In this document: one piece after another, positions 20,589 through 31,772 of the stretch
Numbering within the stretch: the stretch's first letter is position 1
Layout: each line of letters opens with the position of its first letter
Source: Litsea cubeba
Lineage: Eukaryota; Streptophyta; Magnoliopsida; Laurales; Lauraceae
Direction: 5' to 3'
DNA: 64,000 bases
Assembly (NCBI GenBank): GCA_012931725.1
Contig: CM022948.1
Span: 14,222,711 to 14,286,710 of the forward strand
The notes under the pieces: model-generated
What the model was told of the DNA's origin: nothing
The model's input: only the letters and a program-made list of their open reading frames with translations
Databases searched by the model: none
Position numbers and translations under genes: made by a program

Positions 20589-21776
20589 ATGGCAGCTTCA
20601 TTAACCATTACTTTCGATGAGAGCAAGCACCAAATCATGCTTCAACAGAAGCAAACTACGCGCACTTACAAGCGCCCCATCAGCTGCCGAAGCGTCAACT
20701 CCCTCGGCAACTCTCTGAACTCCGGGTCGACCTCGACTCCCTGGACTATCGTCTTTGGGACGCTGCGACCATTCCCACTTCCCGAGGAACAAACTGCTCC
20801 CTCCAATAAGCAGAAAATCGCCTCTCAACATGTCACTACCGTGACACCAAAGGCGAGCACCAGAAGGCCCGAAGCCCGTGGCACCCCCACGAAGCCTCGA
20901 CCTGCAAACAACCAGGTCTATCCCAAGACTTGGTCCCGAAGACCTTCACCAAAACAAAGAAGGTCCCAAACATCTACCAAGCCAGCATTCCTGGCCCCAC
21001 TCAAGGAGAACCAGTTCTATCCTCTTGCTTACATGAAAGAGGAGAGACCCATCTCCAACCTGACTTCCAAGTCAAACCAGCATGAGCCGGCTTGTTCCTA
21101 CAAGCCCAAAATCAGATCATGCATCACAAGGCCTCTGCAAGCACCTGCTAAGGCCTACAAACCTACAGTTCGACCCTTCATCTCTACAGGGGCCGAACTC
21201 CAAAAATTCAAAGCTTCGCTGCAACAGGCGAAGGACAGGGTTCGCATCCTGTCCTTGCCCAGCTACAAAGAAGACAGGCTCGGCCGCTGCGCCCGAGGGA
21301 GCACATCCTTCATCGTCAAAGCCCAGCCAGAGCTGACTGAAGCTCAAATTGCCCATCGCATATGCCGCCGCACGTCGTATCGGCAAAAGAGGCTAGAGAA
21401 GCAAAGGACCCAGCCTCCTACACTTCAAGTCTCTCCCAAATGGGTCGAAAAAGAAAGACCCAACCAAGTTGCTGCCGTCCATATGGTTGGAAAAACCAGA
21501 AGGCGCCAAAAATCAGCAACAAAAATCCATGTCCGACGTCCGATGACCCGCAGCGTCTCCAGGACAAGAAGACATTCAGAAGAATCTCCTTCTCCTTCAA
21601 GCAAAGGACAGCAGAGTGATCCTTCCTCGAGCTCTTCTTCAAAAAGAATGAGCCCCAGCTCAGTCACCAGGACAGTTTCTTCGTTCGAATCACGAAGGAT
21701 GAATGTCTTGGCTACAAATTCTGAGCCACCACCCCGCAATCCACCTCCAGAAGATGCGATTACCCGCATCCAGTAG
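20589..21776 (+). CDS. Tat ORF1-like protein upstream of gag (395 aa)
   Basis: This open frame starts MAASLTITFDESKHQ and ends with TAG at 21,774. The protein is very basic and rich in S, R, K, P and Q, with many KPR/RRPS-type stretches and low predicted order. It has no recognisable enzymatic motif. Some Tat-lineage elements (notably Ogre) carry an extra ORF of unknown function before gag, and position and composition agree with that. The frame continues past the TAG without a break into gag (LEQGQQRIETL...), so either ORF1 and gag are separated by a single codon by design, or the TAG is a mutation in a longer gag-like protein. Other stops in this element favour mutation. It probably acts with the particle proteins, but that is only inferred from place and charge. 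Confidence 0.6.
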   Translation: MAASLTITFDESKHQIMLQQKQTTRTYKRPISCRSVNSLGNSLNSGSTSTPWTIVFGTLRPFPLPEEQTAPSNKQKIASQHVTTVTPKASTRRPEARGTPTKPRPANNQVYPKTWSRRPSPKQRRSQTSTKPAFLAPLKENQFYPLAYMKEERPISNLTSKSNQHEPACSYKPKIRSCITRPLQAPAKAYKPTVRPFISTGAELQKFKASLQQAKDRVRILSLPSYKEDRLGRCARGSTSFIVKAQPELTEAQIAHRICRRTSYRQKRLEKQRTQPPTLQVSPKWVEKERPNQVAAVHMVGKTRRRQKSATKIHVRRPMTRSVSRTRRHSEESPSPSSKGQQSDPSSSSSSKRMSPSSVTRTVSSFESRRMNVLATNSEPPPRNPPPEDAITRIQ

Positions 21777-23270
21777 TTGGAACAGGGCCAGCAGAGGATT
21801 GAAACTCTGATGGAAAACCTTCTCCTCGCCTTCCAAAATCAGGCGAACAATGAACCTCCTCCGAATCCTCAAGACGACGAGGTAAATGGAGAAGAAAATG
21901 AGTCACGCGCCCTTACCAAAAAGGACGTAGACAGTATCCTCGCCAAAGCAAAAGGAGAGGATATACTCAAGGAGCATGGGATCAAGCCACCATATCCCTT
22001 ATGGATGGACTCGGTCCCGTTCCCCACCAAATTCAAGCATCCTACTCTCCAAACATATACGGGGAAAGGATCAGCCAGACAGCACGTCATCCACTTCAAG
22101 ATCCTGACGGGAGCTATCGCGGATCAAGATGCACTCAAGATTCGCCTCTTTGCAAGTACCCTAAAAGGTACGGCCTTCGATTGGTACTCCACTCTGCCGG
22201 AGGACTCAATCCAAAACTGGGCCATGCTAGAGACACGCTTCCTGACTCACTTCAAAGGTGAGGATCATTCTGCTACTATGGCTCAGCTGTGCAGCCTAAA
22301 ACAGGGGGAGAATGAGTCAACATATGACTTCATTCACAAGTGGAAAGCAATGGCGTACAAATGCACTGATGTACTGCCACAAGCGTCGCTAGTCGACATC
22401 TGCCGAAACAACATGAGAGCCAGAATCTGCTCCATGATCATCGGCAACAAATCAAAAAACCTGGGAGAACTCCTAGAAGCTTCCATGGAAGCTGAAACGG
22501 TGATTAAAGACCTCAACAGTCTGAAATCATCAAGAAAAGAGCCAACCGCCATTGCAACCTCTAAACCAAAGAAGAAAGAGGTCCTCAATGTGCAGACCAA
22601 GTCAGCTCCTCAGCCACCGAAGAAAGCTGAAAATAAAGTTGCTGGTAAGAGACCTGAACTCTCAGATGCCTTCAAAGAACGAGTAGAGAAGAAATACCCG
22701 TTTGATGAAGATGTTGCTGAAATCTTTGGAGCTCTTGTGGCAAACGGCAAGCTCACCTTGCCTGAACCAAAAAGACTTGGTGATGTTGGCAAAACCAACG
22801 ATCCTCGGTACTGTCCATACCATCAGATGATCTCGCATCCTCTCAATCAATGCTTCGTTGCGAGGGAGAAAATAAACGAGATGTGGAAAAACGGAGTCAT
22901 CACCTTTGACAAAAACTATGGGTCTGCCTCCGTCAACATGGTGACATGTGGACAAACATCAAAATCACCGAAGAAGAAGATCACTACTTCCTTCATGGTG
23001 ATAAACACAATCCAAGCGTCCGAGGAACTGGTTCCTTACCAGACACCAGACGGACAACCCATATGGGTACATCCCGATCTCCTGGAAGATGAAAATTGGG
23101 AGGTCGTGAAAACAAAGCCTATAGCTCAACAGCGAAGGCAGGCTAGGAAACACCTCCTCAAGCTCAAACGGCAAGAGAAGACCCAGCCAAAACAAGAAGT
23201 CAAAGAAAAGGCAGAGGCTTCCTCTACCGCTTCACTGGAGGCAACAAAAACATCCCTTCCAGAGACTTCA
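21777..23270 (+). pseudogene. Tat gag (capsid-like domain)
   Basis: The frame opens directly after the ORF1 stop and runs about 500 residues before a frameshift. It holds the retrotransposon gag signature of the gypsy group: PPYPLWMDSVPFPTKFK, then YTGKGSARQHVIHF, LRLFASTLKGTAFDWYSTLP-type helices, WAMLETRFLTHF, and LCSLKQGENESTYDFIHKWK. A second part has a PYHQMISHPLNQCF zinc-like segment (Y-C-P-Y-H...H-x4-C). Gag forms the virus-like particle that packages the element's RNA. Near 23,255-23,275 the reading switches by one base, because the frame after it (GGKKFTLSDFMPP) matches the family continuation, whereas the original frame dies at 23,360. The segment is therefore interrupted. Confidence in the identity is high and in function nil. 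Confidence 0.85.
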
Positions 23271-24601
23271 AAGGGGGTAAGAAATTCACTCTCAGTGATT
23301 TCATGCCACCTCAATTCAAAGAAGCCATGCAGGAGGCATCATACTCTTGCAATTCGATAGTTGGATTCTCCATTGATGGATACGAGTCCAGCGACACCGA
23401 TGATGGATTCGAATCCAACTACACAGATGAGTGGGAGGAGTCCCTTGAAACAGGAGAATATCTCTCCGATGAAGAATGGGTTCCTGAGTCTCATCTTATG
23501 CCAGTAATCTGGTATAACCCCCTACAGCCACAAGGATCCTGGTCTGATGATGAAGAAGACCAAGAAGCTGTACAAGAAAATGCTACTGACCTAGCACCTC
23601 TCATTACTCCAGTGGAAATCAACCATGTTGAGCCACAAAGAGTTGATGAAGAAGAAGATCCGGCTCCCATGCCTGATCTTGAAGAATATGCAAGGATCTT
23701 GCAGCGACTCGCTCTAGAACAAGAGCAAGACCGCGTCAACGAGCCTCCTCGCAACCCAGAGCCTGAAGTCCCTGAAGACCACCAGGTACATCCTCCCTTA
23801 ACTCCTGAAAATGGAGAAAATTGCTGGATAGACGATCCTCTTACATCCGAGGATGAGTCTGACTCTGATCAGGCAACGTCTCCCGTCAGAGCTTCCTGTA
23901 ATGTGATAATTCGGGATTATAGCTCTTCCAAAGCATCGTCTGATGAAAGCACTTACACTCCGGCGACGCCTAGCAATATATCTTCTGGAGCCACCTCGTC
24001 TCACGTGACTTTCACTGAGATGACACCCTCTCAGGTTTCTTCTCCTGAGACTGTGACTTCAAAGTTCACACCCTTCCTGACTGAAGAATTCCCAGCTATT
24101 GATGCTAGGGACGATGAATTAGTCAACGAAGAAGAAAGGTTGCTGGATGCTGTTCAGGACTTGTTCCCGGAAAATGCTCCATGCAACACAATCACTGAGG
24201 ATGGCAACTATGCTGCTGATACATCCTCAGCAAATGAAAAATGATAGCCTCTTGATCCTGAAGACAATCTTCCAAACGAAGACCCTTCTCAAGAAGCTCT
24301 CGAAGTTGGTAGAGGCACCCGCTCTGGCCGGGACTACCACAAAAATTACAACCAATCTTCCTTTACATATGTAAATCCTTCGGGAAAAGATGTTGTAAGC
24401 GCCCCTAGTGGCAACAATGATGAACATGCAGGCCCTAAGGAGGCTTTCAAGTATGACTTGATTGAACACTTCAAGCACATACCTGCACGTCTGCACATCC
24501 TAGATTTGTTGCGAATGTCTCCGCACACTCGTGATAATCTCATCTCGGAATTACAAAAGCTGAATGAGGATGTCGACAAACATGCCCCGCAAGTCCTCTA
24601 A
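23271..24601 (+). pseudogene. Tat gag-protease linker region, acidic, with stops
   Basis: In the frame used by protease and RT this region reads FTLSDFMPPQFKEAM, then a long acidic S/D/E/P-rich stretch, a TGA-TAG pair at 24,242-24,247, and then GRGTRSGRDYHKNYNQ and a helix-rich segment (LIEHFKHIPARLHILDLLRM) ending TAA at 24,599. Tat elements have a long poorly conserved linker here, and the LxxHxxxIPARLxILDLL segment is a recurring feature before the protease. No catalytic motif. Two stop sites make it untranslatable as one piece. Confidence 0.6.
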
Positions 24602-25279
24602 ATTGAAATGGATTACCGGGTCAAAAACTCAGAAGTCTCCTCAAAGGGAGAAAAGAAGAAAACTGAGGGATCATGCATTGAATGCCTCTCGGTTAAAAAA
24701 GCAGCCAGTGCAACCATCGCCTTCACAAAGGACGACCTCCTACTTGGAGAAACCGGGCATAACCGACCCCTGTACTTCACAGGGTATATCAAGGAAATGC
24801 CTATGCACAGAGTTCAGATCGACCCAGGTTCTGCACTCAACCTCATCTCCACATCGGCTCTTGAAGAGTTGGGCATCCCACCCAGCAAGCTGAGCCATAC
24901 ATCTGTATCTATCTTTGGATACGATGGGAGTACTCAAAGGCCTATCGGCAAAATCAGGTTCAAGTTGCAGATCGGTGATCTTATCTCTGAGGTCACAGTG
25001 TATGCAATAAAAACCCCTTCATGCTACAACATCCTTCTCGGACGCCCTTGGATCCACGAGAATGGTGTTGTCCCTTCAACTCTACATCAATGCATCAAGT
25101 TTGTTGGCAACGACGGCATGATACATCGAGTCTTTGCGGATAGAAAACCCTTCAAAGGTAAAGAAGTCCACTTCGCAGACTCACAGATGTATGAAGGTGA
25201 AAAAGAAGAAGAGGAGAAGCACACAGCATCCTTTGCCGAAAATCTCCAGAAAGATAAAGGCAAAGCTCCTCAACAATAA
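24602..25279 (+). pseudogene. Tat aspartic protease
   Basis: The frame carries HRVQIDPGSALNLIS, the D-x-G-S active site of a retropepsin (here DPGS), followed by ALEELGIP and the flap-like SIFGYDGSTQRPIGKI, and later CYNILLGRPWIHENG, the conserved ILGRPW-type closing motif. The enzyme normally cuts the Gag-Pol polyprotein inside the particle. The active-site Asp is present, but the frame is closed by TAA at 24,599-24,601 upstream and by TAA at 25,277-25,279 downstream, so it cannot be made as part of the polyprotein. The downstream frame resumes immediately after the stop in the same phase. Confidence 0.85.
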
Positions 25280-27451
25280 CCGGAAGAAAACAAACCATCC
25301 GGTAAATCTGAAGAGAGCATTCAAACTCCCTTCATCATCTCCCTCAAACCTTCAAAGCCTTTGGTCATCACAACTAAAGTGAAGAAGGCAAAGCAAAAGC
25401 CTGGGGGCAAATTTGTTGTCTCTTTCGTGTCTATCATGCAAGACACGGACTCGGATTCAGACCCAGAAGACGACACATCGTCAAGCCAAGCTGACACTCA
25501 ACAAGTTCAGCCTGCTCTCACTCCAATGGAGACAACTTCTGACATAGAAGGTCCTACGTCAGCTTCCTTCGTTGTTCCAGCAACTTCAACAAAGGAAAAG
25601 CCGATCTTCTTTCATAGATCGGATGCTTCTTCATCAAACTCCATGCTTGAACCTTTCCAAAATAAAGGTACGCCTCAACTATCCTTATTCAGTTCTGTGG
25701 CACAAGCTATTATGAAGAAAATGGGCTATGACGCTCAAAACCCAGTCGGTTTGGGAGAAGGACGCGGTATTCTCACGCCATTGGGGCCCGTCTTGACCAA
25801 AAGCCAGCTGGAAGATTGGAGACTCTACGGCTATGTAGAAAAGTCTTCACACGGGTTAGGGTATGATCCCGACACTCCCTTGAGACAGTTGACACAAAGG
25901 CTTAAAAGTCAATATACTGACCAAGCCTCAACTTCTCAAGTCCATGAAGACATCGATCTCCCTGGATATCTCTTTGATGAGTTACCTGACAAAGATCCAG
26001 GAAGCTCATCCAATTGGCACGATTTCTCCGAAAATGAAGAGGAGTTGTCCGATGGCACAGACGTGTGGTCTTCTGACCCAGAAGAACCCTCATCTCCAAA
26101 AGAAGTAGCCTACTTCGACCTGGTTTCAATAGGCGATTGGGATCATCTCATAGCAAGCCTTGGGAAAATTACCGATCAAGAAGACCCGTGGAAAGGAACA
26201 AAACCTTGGTCTGGAAATGCCTTTGAAACCCCAGAAGGTTTCGTTGAGCTGGAAGCCTCCGAAAATATTGTGGAGGAACCACCTATGAACCTTCCAACAG
26301 AAGATCTTGTTCAAAAGATAGACTTGGGAACACCAGATAACCCACGTCCTGTATTCATAAGCAAGAATATAAAGGATGATGAGTTACCCGAGTATATCGC
26401 TTTTCTTCGTGAGTTCGTTGATTGCTTTGCATGGTCTTACGCTGAAATGCCTGGCTTAGACCCCAAAATAGCAGTTCACAAACTCAATCTTCAAGAAGAC
26501 ATCAAGCCTGTCAAACAAGGCCAAAGAAGATTCCATCCAGATGTGATGGATAAAATTGAACAAGAAGTTCAAAAACTCAAAAGCGTCGGCTTCATCCGTG
26601 AGGAACAACATCCTGAATGGTTGGCCAACATTGTCCCCGTGACAAAGAAGAACAGGCAGATCAGAGTCTGTATTGACTATAGAGACCTGAATGGCGCATG
26701 CCCTAAAGATGAATTTCCACTCCCCATACCAGATGTAATGATCAATAATACCTGTGGATTCGAACGAATGACATTCATGGATGGTTTCTCTGGCTACAAT
26801 CAGATAAAAATGCATCCTGAAGATGAAAAACATACATCTTTTCGGACCCCATTTGGCGTGTATTGTTACACTGTCATGCCATTTGGTCTGAAAAATGCTG
26901 GTGCCACATATCAGAGGGCTATGATGAAAATATTCCAAGATATGCAGCACAAGACGGTTGAATGTTACGTTGATGACCTCGCCGTCAAAAGTAAAAGAAA
27001 AGAAGATCATCTCAAAGACCTTCGGGAAGTCTTCCTCCGGCTTCGCAAACACAAACTGCGGATGAATCCTTTGAAATGCTTCTTCGGCGTCTCGTCGGGT
27101 AAGTTCCTCGGATTCTTAGTTCGGAAAGCTGGAATAGAGCTTGACCCCATAAAAGTCAAAGCCATTCTAGAAATGCCCTCTCCAAGAACCTTGAGAGAAC
27201 TCAAAGGGCTTCAAGGGAGATTGGCCTACATCAGACGGTTCATCTCCAATCTATCGGGGAAATGCCGTCCATTCTCCCGGTTGATGAAAAAAGGTGTAAA
27301 CTTTGTCTGGGATCCTGACTGTGAAACTGCTTTCCAAGACATCAAGTCATACCTAACAAAACCTCCAGTGTTAGCTGCTCCTACCACTGGAAAACCATTC
27401 ATCTTATACACAAGAGCCCTTGATCACTCTTTGGGAGCTCTGCTTGCGTAA
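25280..27451 (+). pseudogene. Tat reverse transcriptase with upstream G-patch-like segment
   Basis: Continuous frame up to TAA at 27,449. About 25,694-25,783 encodes AIMKKMGYDAQNPVGLGEGR followed by GILTPLGP. The MGY...GLG...GI..P pattern is that of a G-patch, an RNA/helicase-binding glycine motif. Next come an acidic stretch and the RT palm and fingers: IRVCIDYRDLNGACPKDEFP, FMDGFSGYNQIKMHPEDEKH, TPFGVYCYTVMPFGLKNAGA, the catalytic ECYVDDLAVKSK (YVDD), then GKFLGFLVRKAGIE and LKGLQGRLAYIRRFI of the thumb/connection. This enzyme would copy element RNA into cDNA. All RT catalytic aspartates appear present. The stop at its end lies within the first RNase H. Confidence 0.88.
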
Positions 27452-28552
27452 GAAAATGATCAAAGAAAAGAAGCTGCTCTATATTACCTCAGTCGTATGC
27501 TAGTAGGTGCAGAGCATCGCTACTCTCCAGTCGAAAAAGAATGTCTTGCAGTGATGTTCGCCGTACAAAAGCAGCGTCACTACTTGCTTTCCAACACAGT
27601 ATACCTGGTCTCGAGGGTCAACCTCTTGAAGGTCCTTGTCACAAAGGCAGGTTCTCTCAATGCTCGACAGGCAAAATGGTCCATCCTTCTGTCACAATTT
27701 GATATTAGGTATGTATCACAAAAGGCAATCAAAGGGCAAGCTCTAGCGGACTTCCTCGCAGAGCATCCATTGCCTAAAGATTCTCCGCTCAGAGATGATC
27801 TCCCAGACGAACCAGTCTACAATGTGGAGACTTTCTCACAAAGTGCCTCCTGGGACATGTACTTTGACGGTGCAACCAGGACAAATGAAAAAAGACAGCT
27901 GATCTCGGGAGTTGGCATCCTCTTTGTTAGCCCCGACAAATACATGATTCCACACGCTTTCTCGCTACTGGAACCATGCACAAACAATGCAGCTGAATAT
28001 CAAGCTCTAATCTTAGGATTGGAACTCGCCATCGAATTCGGTATCACCATGCTGGAAGTCTTTGGAGACTCTCAACTGATCGTCAACCAGATGAATCAGA
28101 AATTTGAAGTCAGGAAGCCAGATTTGCTGCCTTACTACAACAAGGCACAATCACTTCTGCAAAAGTTTGACATCTGTCACATCACCCACATTCGTAGAGG
28201 TGAAAACATATGTGCAGATGCCCTAGCCGGACTTGCCGCATCCATGGCAATCCAGGAAGGGGAAAACATGCAAATCACAGTGTGCGAAAGAAGAATTCTT
28301 CATCCTCTTAACACACACCAAGCAGTTGCTGAATGCCACCAAGTGGTCGGAAGTCGGATTTCAATCCTTCAAACTTCAATCGGCGACTGGAGGGATCCGT
28401 TCATTGATTACATTCTGTTCGGAATCCTACCTGAAGATCCAAAAGAACGGGTAAGCACCCAAAGGCGAACCCCAAGCTTTCATTTGGATATTCCTTCAAA
28501 AATCCTTTACAGGAAATCCTTCAACGGAGTACTTCTACGCTGCTTGTCATAA
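27452..28552 (+). pseudogene. Tat RNase H plus archaeal-type second RNase H
   Basis: After the TAA the frame continues EAALYYLSRMLVGAEHRYSP and KECLAVMFAVQKQRHYL, the C-terminal half of the ordinary gypsy RNase H, then ALADFLAEHP. From about 27,850 a second RNase H follows: WDMYFDGATR (Asp), ISGVGILFVSP, NNAAEYQALILGLELA (Glu), VFGDSQLIVNQ (Asp), and CADALAGLAAS (Asp). The full D-E-D-D set is kept. An additional archaeal-type RNase H between RNase H and integrase is diagnostic of the plant Tat lineage and is thought to take over RNA removal while the first one decays. A TAA at 28,550-28,552 breaks the frame before integrase. Confidence 0.88.
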
Positions 28553-29318
28553 CAAGAGGCTGAAGAAACACTCAAAGAAGTTCATGCTGGTCTTTGCGGA
28601 GCTCATCAGGCTGGACCCAAGCTCTATGAACAGATAAAAAGGTTAGGATATTACTGGCCTACCATGGTAGTTGAGGCAATGCAATTTGCTAAGCGCTGCC
28701 AACAATGCCAAGTTCATGGAGATTACATTCACATGCCTCCAGAATGGCTGCATCCTACAGTGATCTCATGGCCTTTCGAAGCCTGGGGTATGGACATCAT
28801 AGGTCCTATTTCTCCCCCTTCGAGCAAAGGTCATCGCTTCATCTTCGCCGCTACGGATTATTTCTCCAAGTGGTCAGAAGCATTTGCGTTTAACGAAATG
28901 AAGACCTCATCAGTCCTTCAGTTCCTGCACACCAACATCATTTGTCGTTTCGGCATACCCAAAAGATTCGTCCATGATAACGGACCACAATTCCGAGATC
29001 ATCGATTTTACAAGTTCTGCGACAAATACAAAATCCAAAGCTGTCCTTCGACTCCATACAATCCGGCAGCAAACGGGTTAGCAGAAGCTTTCAACAAGAC
29101 ACTCTGCAAAATCCTTAAAAAAATGGTCTCTAGTCACAAAATAGACTGGAGCGACAAAATGTCTGAAGCTTTGTGGGCCTATCGAACCACCGTTCGGGGA
29201 CCAACCCATAGCACACCATTCTCCTTGGTCTACGGATGCGAAGCTGTCGTGCCCTTGGAAGTACAAATTCCTTCCTTGAGGGTATCCTTGCAAAATGACA
29301 TGACTCAAGAAAGCAATG
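28553..29318 (+). pseudogene. Tat integrase, N-terminal and core domains, cut by nested insertion
   Basis: The frame resumes after TAA with EAEETLKEVHAGLCGAHQAG and FAKRCQQCQVHG, the HHCC zinc-binding domain. It then has the catalytic core: WGMDIIGPISPP (first Asp), HDNGPQFRDHRF (second Asp) and NPAANGLAEAFNKTL (Glu), followed by TVRGPTHSTPFSLVYGCEAV. It ends abruptly at about NDMTQESN, where sequence of the Tekay LTR begins. The C-terminal end of this same integrase is found 10.6 kb downstream at 39,933. Compared with the family, some 70-80 residues between the two pieces are missing altogether, so the insertion was followed by a deletion at its left edge. Confidence 0.88.
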
Positions 29319-30370
29319 TCAAAACAATGATGCCTTTAGAAACATAGTAAAATTCTAGATAAACAATGAATTTTTCATAAAAGCAGAATTCAACATTTAA
29401 AAGAGTTACATATGCAAATAAAACATATAAGGTAACAAGGATTCGGGACTAACAAGATGGCAACCACACAAAGCTAAATCCTCTCTCACAAAAGTGATAA
29501 GAGCACATCGGGACATTGACCTCAGTCACACGAGGTGAGGAGAATCAACGACGTTAACCTCAGTCACACGAAGTGAGGAGAGTCAACGATTTTTATATAA
29601 TAAATACATATATTACTCTGCGGGACCACGGTAGCGAACCGGGTATATCGGGGCGAGGCGGGAACCATGTTGCAGCGGGTATAACTGAAGGGGGATATCC
29701 AAACCGGTGGATCAAACCGATATGGTTATCCAAGCTGAGTGGTGCCGACTCATAGGTAACATGCGAAAATCAAAACAAATAAATACACATAACGGGGCGG
29801 GAACTCATAGGTACAAAACGTATAAAAGTCGGGACGGTTCTAAACAATTAACAATATGGTAACACAATGTTCTCGGTTCAAGAGTACTCACAAATCACGA
29901 TTGAAATCTCAAAATAGGGGATTGGTTGGAAATCAAATACAAATAGTTTCCAATACCTTTACAGGCTAACAATGGGTTTCTAGAATCGAATCAGTGCGAA
30001 TAGGGTCCCGTATGTCGGTTATGATGAAATTTTGGTACTCTTTAAGAGTTAGGGACATTCCGGGTCCTTATACACATTGGTCAATCTAGAAAACCTCATG
30101 GAATCTCCATGATGAGGTTCCTCCTTCCTTCGGACTTTATACAATGCCTTACCCATCCTTGAATAGTATCGGGCCTCCAAACAATACCTCCACACTACAG
30201 CCCCTCACAATTTACTCCAATCTTCCATGGGTTTGAATGCATCATTACAGGTTCAGTGTCTTCAAATAAGAAGATAAGGGATAGAGCTGAATTGGACTTG
30301 AGTATGGGCGTGGAATGAATCTGGAAAATAGTCCCACCATTTCTCTCATTTTACAGTTCATCTCATTTCA

Positions 30371-30532
30371 GTCCGATCGATCGGACTCCTTGGCCGATCG
30401 ATCGGTCCTGAATTGCTTCCAGTTATTTACAGTCCGATCGATCGGACCTGATGGGCGATCGATCGGTCCTGAAAACCCTCTCAGTTATTTACAGTCCGAT
30501 CGATCGGACCTGATGGGCGATCGATCGGTCCT
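30371..30532. repeat. CpG palindrome cluster in Tekay 3' LTR
   Basis: Three GTCCGATCGATCGGAC-type 16-bp palindromes (about 30,371, 30,434 and 30,494; the latter two share GATCGATCGGACCTGATGGG), each followed after 6-8 bp by a second CCGATCGATCGG or GCGATCGATCGG palindrome. The first pair differs in its spacer. The same cluster is at 38,547-38,708 in the 5' LTR. Confidence 0.9.
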
Positions 30533-31242
30533 GCAACGAATCTCAACCCATTTGGTTGAATTCTTCTCTTGTCCAACTCCTATCCATTTCCTTTCTTTCC
30601 CCTTCTTCCATACATATCTTCACGAATAAGTGGGCTATTCCTTGACCTCCTTATCTCATCAAATCATCAATCAAAATCAACAAGACTAAACCATCAAACA
30701 TGATAAACCATTAAAACTATTAAGGAAAACAAATCAAGATTTTGCATAAAACATGATAAAACACATGAGAATCGTTTCATCCACTTGCCTTGGGTCCAAT
30801 TGCAAGTCAATTTGAGCTCTAATCACCTCTTAGGCCCCCAATCAAACACCTATGCACAAAACCCCCCAAATCCAAACCCTAGAATATCAAAATCCAAGTA
30901 AAACAAGACGGAATTTTCCAATAAATGAAATGGAGTTTCCCTAGGGCTAAACAAACAAGATTATAAAACTTTTAGGAAGATCACTTACAAGGAAGTTCTT
31001 CAAAAAGCAAGGTGTTGCCCAAAGTAAGTTTTGGAGTGGGCGGTTTTCTTCAAAAATGGTGTCAAGACGAAGCCCTTGAGATGAGGAAGAAGATTGTAGT
31101 CTCTAATTTTCCATTAGCATTGGCTTAGTGGGGGGATTGAAGATGAAGAAGCAAGAAAAGGTAAAGGAAAACCCTTAGGGCTGGGATTTCTCTTCTCCTC
31201 TAGGGTTTTTACCAGAAATGGGAAAAATGAAGAAGAAGCTTT

Positions 31243-31252
31243 CTATATATAG
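31243..31252 (-). promoter_or_regulatory. TATA box of Tekay 3' LTR
   Basis: TATATATAG on the minus strand after GTGGGCCCCATCC. The equivalent in the 5' LTR is at 39,418-39,427, which would drive gag-pol. Confidence 0.6.
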
Positions 31253-31757
31253 TAAGTGAGGATGGGGCCCACAACTTAAAGAATTTCTCGGGCTCAAAAC
31301 ATGGTTTTCGGGGCTTCAAATGAATTCGACGAAGAAGACAAAGTTGATCAGCAAAATTTCTAGTTTCCAAAAAGTATATATTTTGTACATTTTGGTGACA
31401 TTGAAATCGGTGTCCAGATTTTGGGTAAAAAGACCATTTTGCCCTCAATTAGTGAAAAATCGGGTTTAAGTTCCTCGAATGGAAACGATGTCAACATGAA
31501 AGTTGTAGGGATTAACAAGATAAGTCCAATGGGGTCAAAAACATGATTTTCGAAAATCGTCAGTAAACCCCCAATCTCACACAATTCGTAACAAGAACCC
31601 CCAAAGGGTCCCATAAATAAAAAGGCTCTCCAAATTCTCCAAAGCTATTATAAAAGCTATTCTAATCCCCAACTAATTCAAAAACCACTAAACACACTTA
31701 AAACTAAAACACAACTTAATCAACTCTAAACGAGGTCTCTCGGGTCGGGGTCTTACA

Positions 31758-31772
31758 TCCTCCACCCCTTAG
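31758..31772 (-). other. Tekay polypurine tract
   Basis: On the minus strand AAGGGGTGGAGGA abuts the TGTAAG start of the 3' LTR. It is preceded by CCATTTGGAGGACCAAATG, shared with the LARD. Confidence 0.85.

Larger units (their letters stand above)
29319..31757 (-). repeat. Tekay 3' LTR, truncated at outer end
   Basis: Aligns with 37,502-39,932 (plus one short piece from 37,370) of the 5' LTR. The outer end, equivalent to 36,730-37,369 and containing the terminal TGTCGCGACC, is absent. The junction with Tat integrase is at TCAAAACAATG (29,319). Confidence 0.88.

Noticed and set aside
21774..21776. Programmed readthrough of TAG between ORF1 and gag
   Set aside because: The element has many other stops of all three kinds in the same frame, so mutation is the simpler reading.
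23303..24244. Independent acidic protein gene downstream of Tat gag
   Set aside because: It lies in the phase used by protease and RT, and its first residues continue the gag after a one-base shift.
30315..30629. 104-residue frame over the Tekay palindromes (also 38,491-38,805)
   Set aside because: Repeats DRSD/GRSIGP from the palindromes; antisense to the LTR and no homologue recognised.
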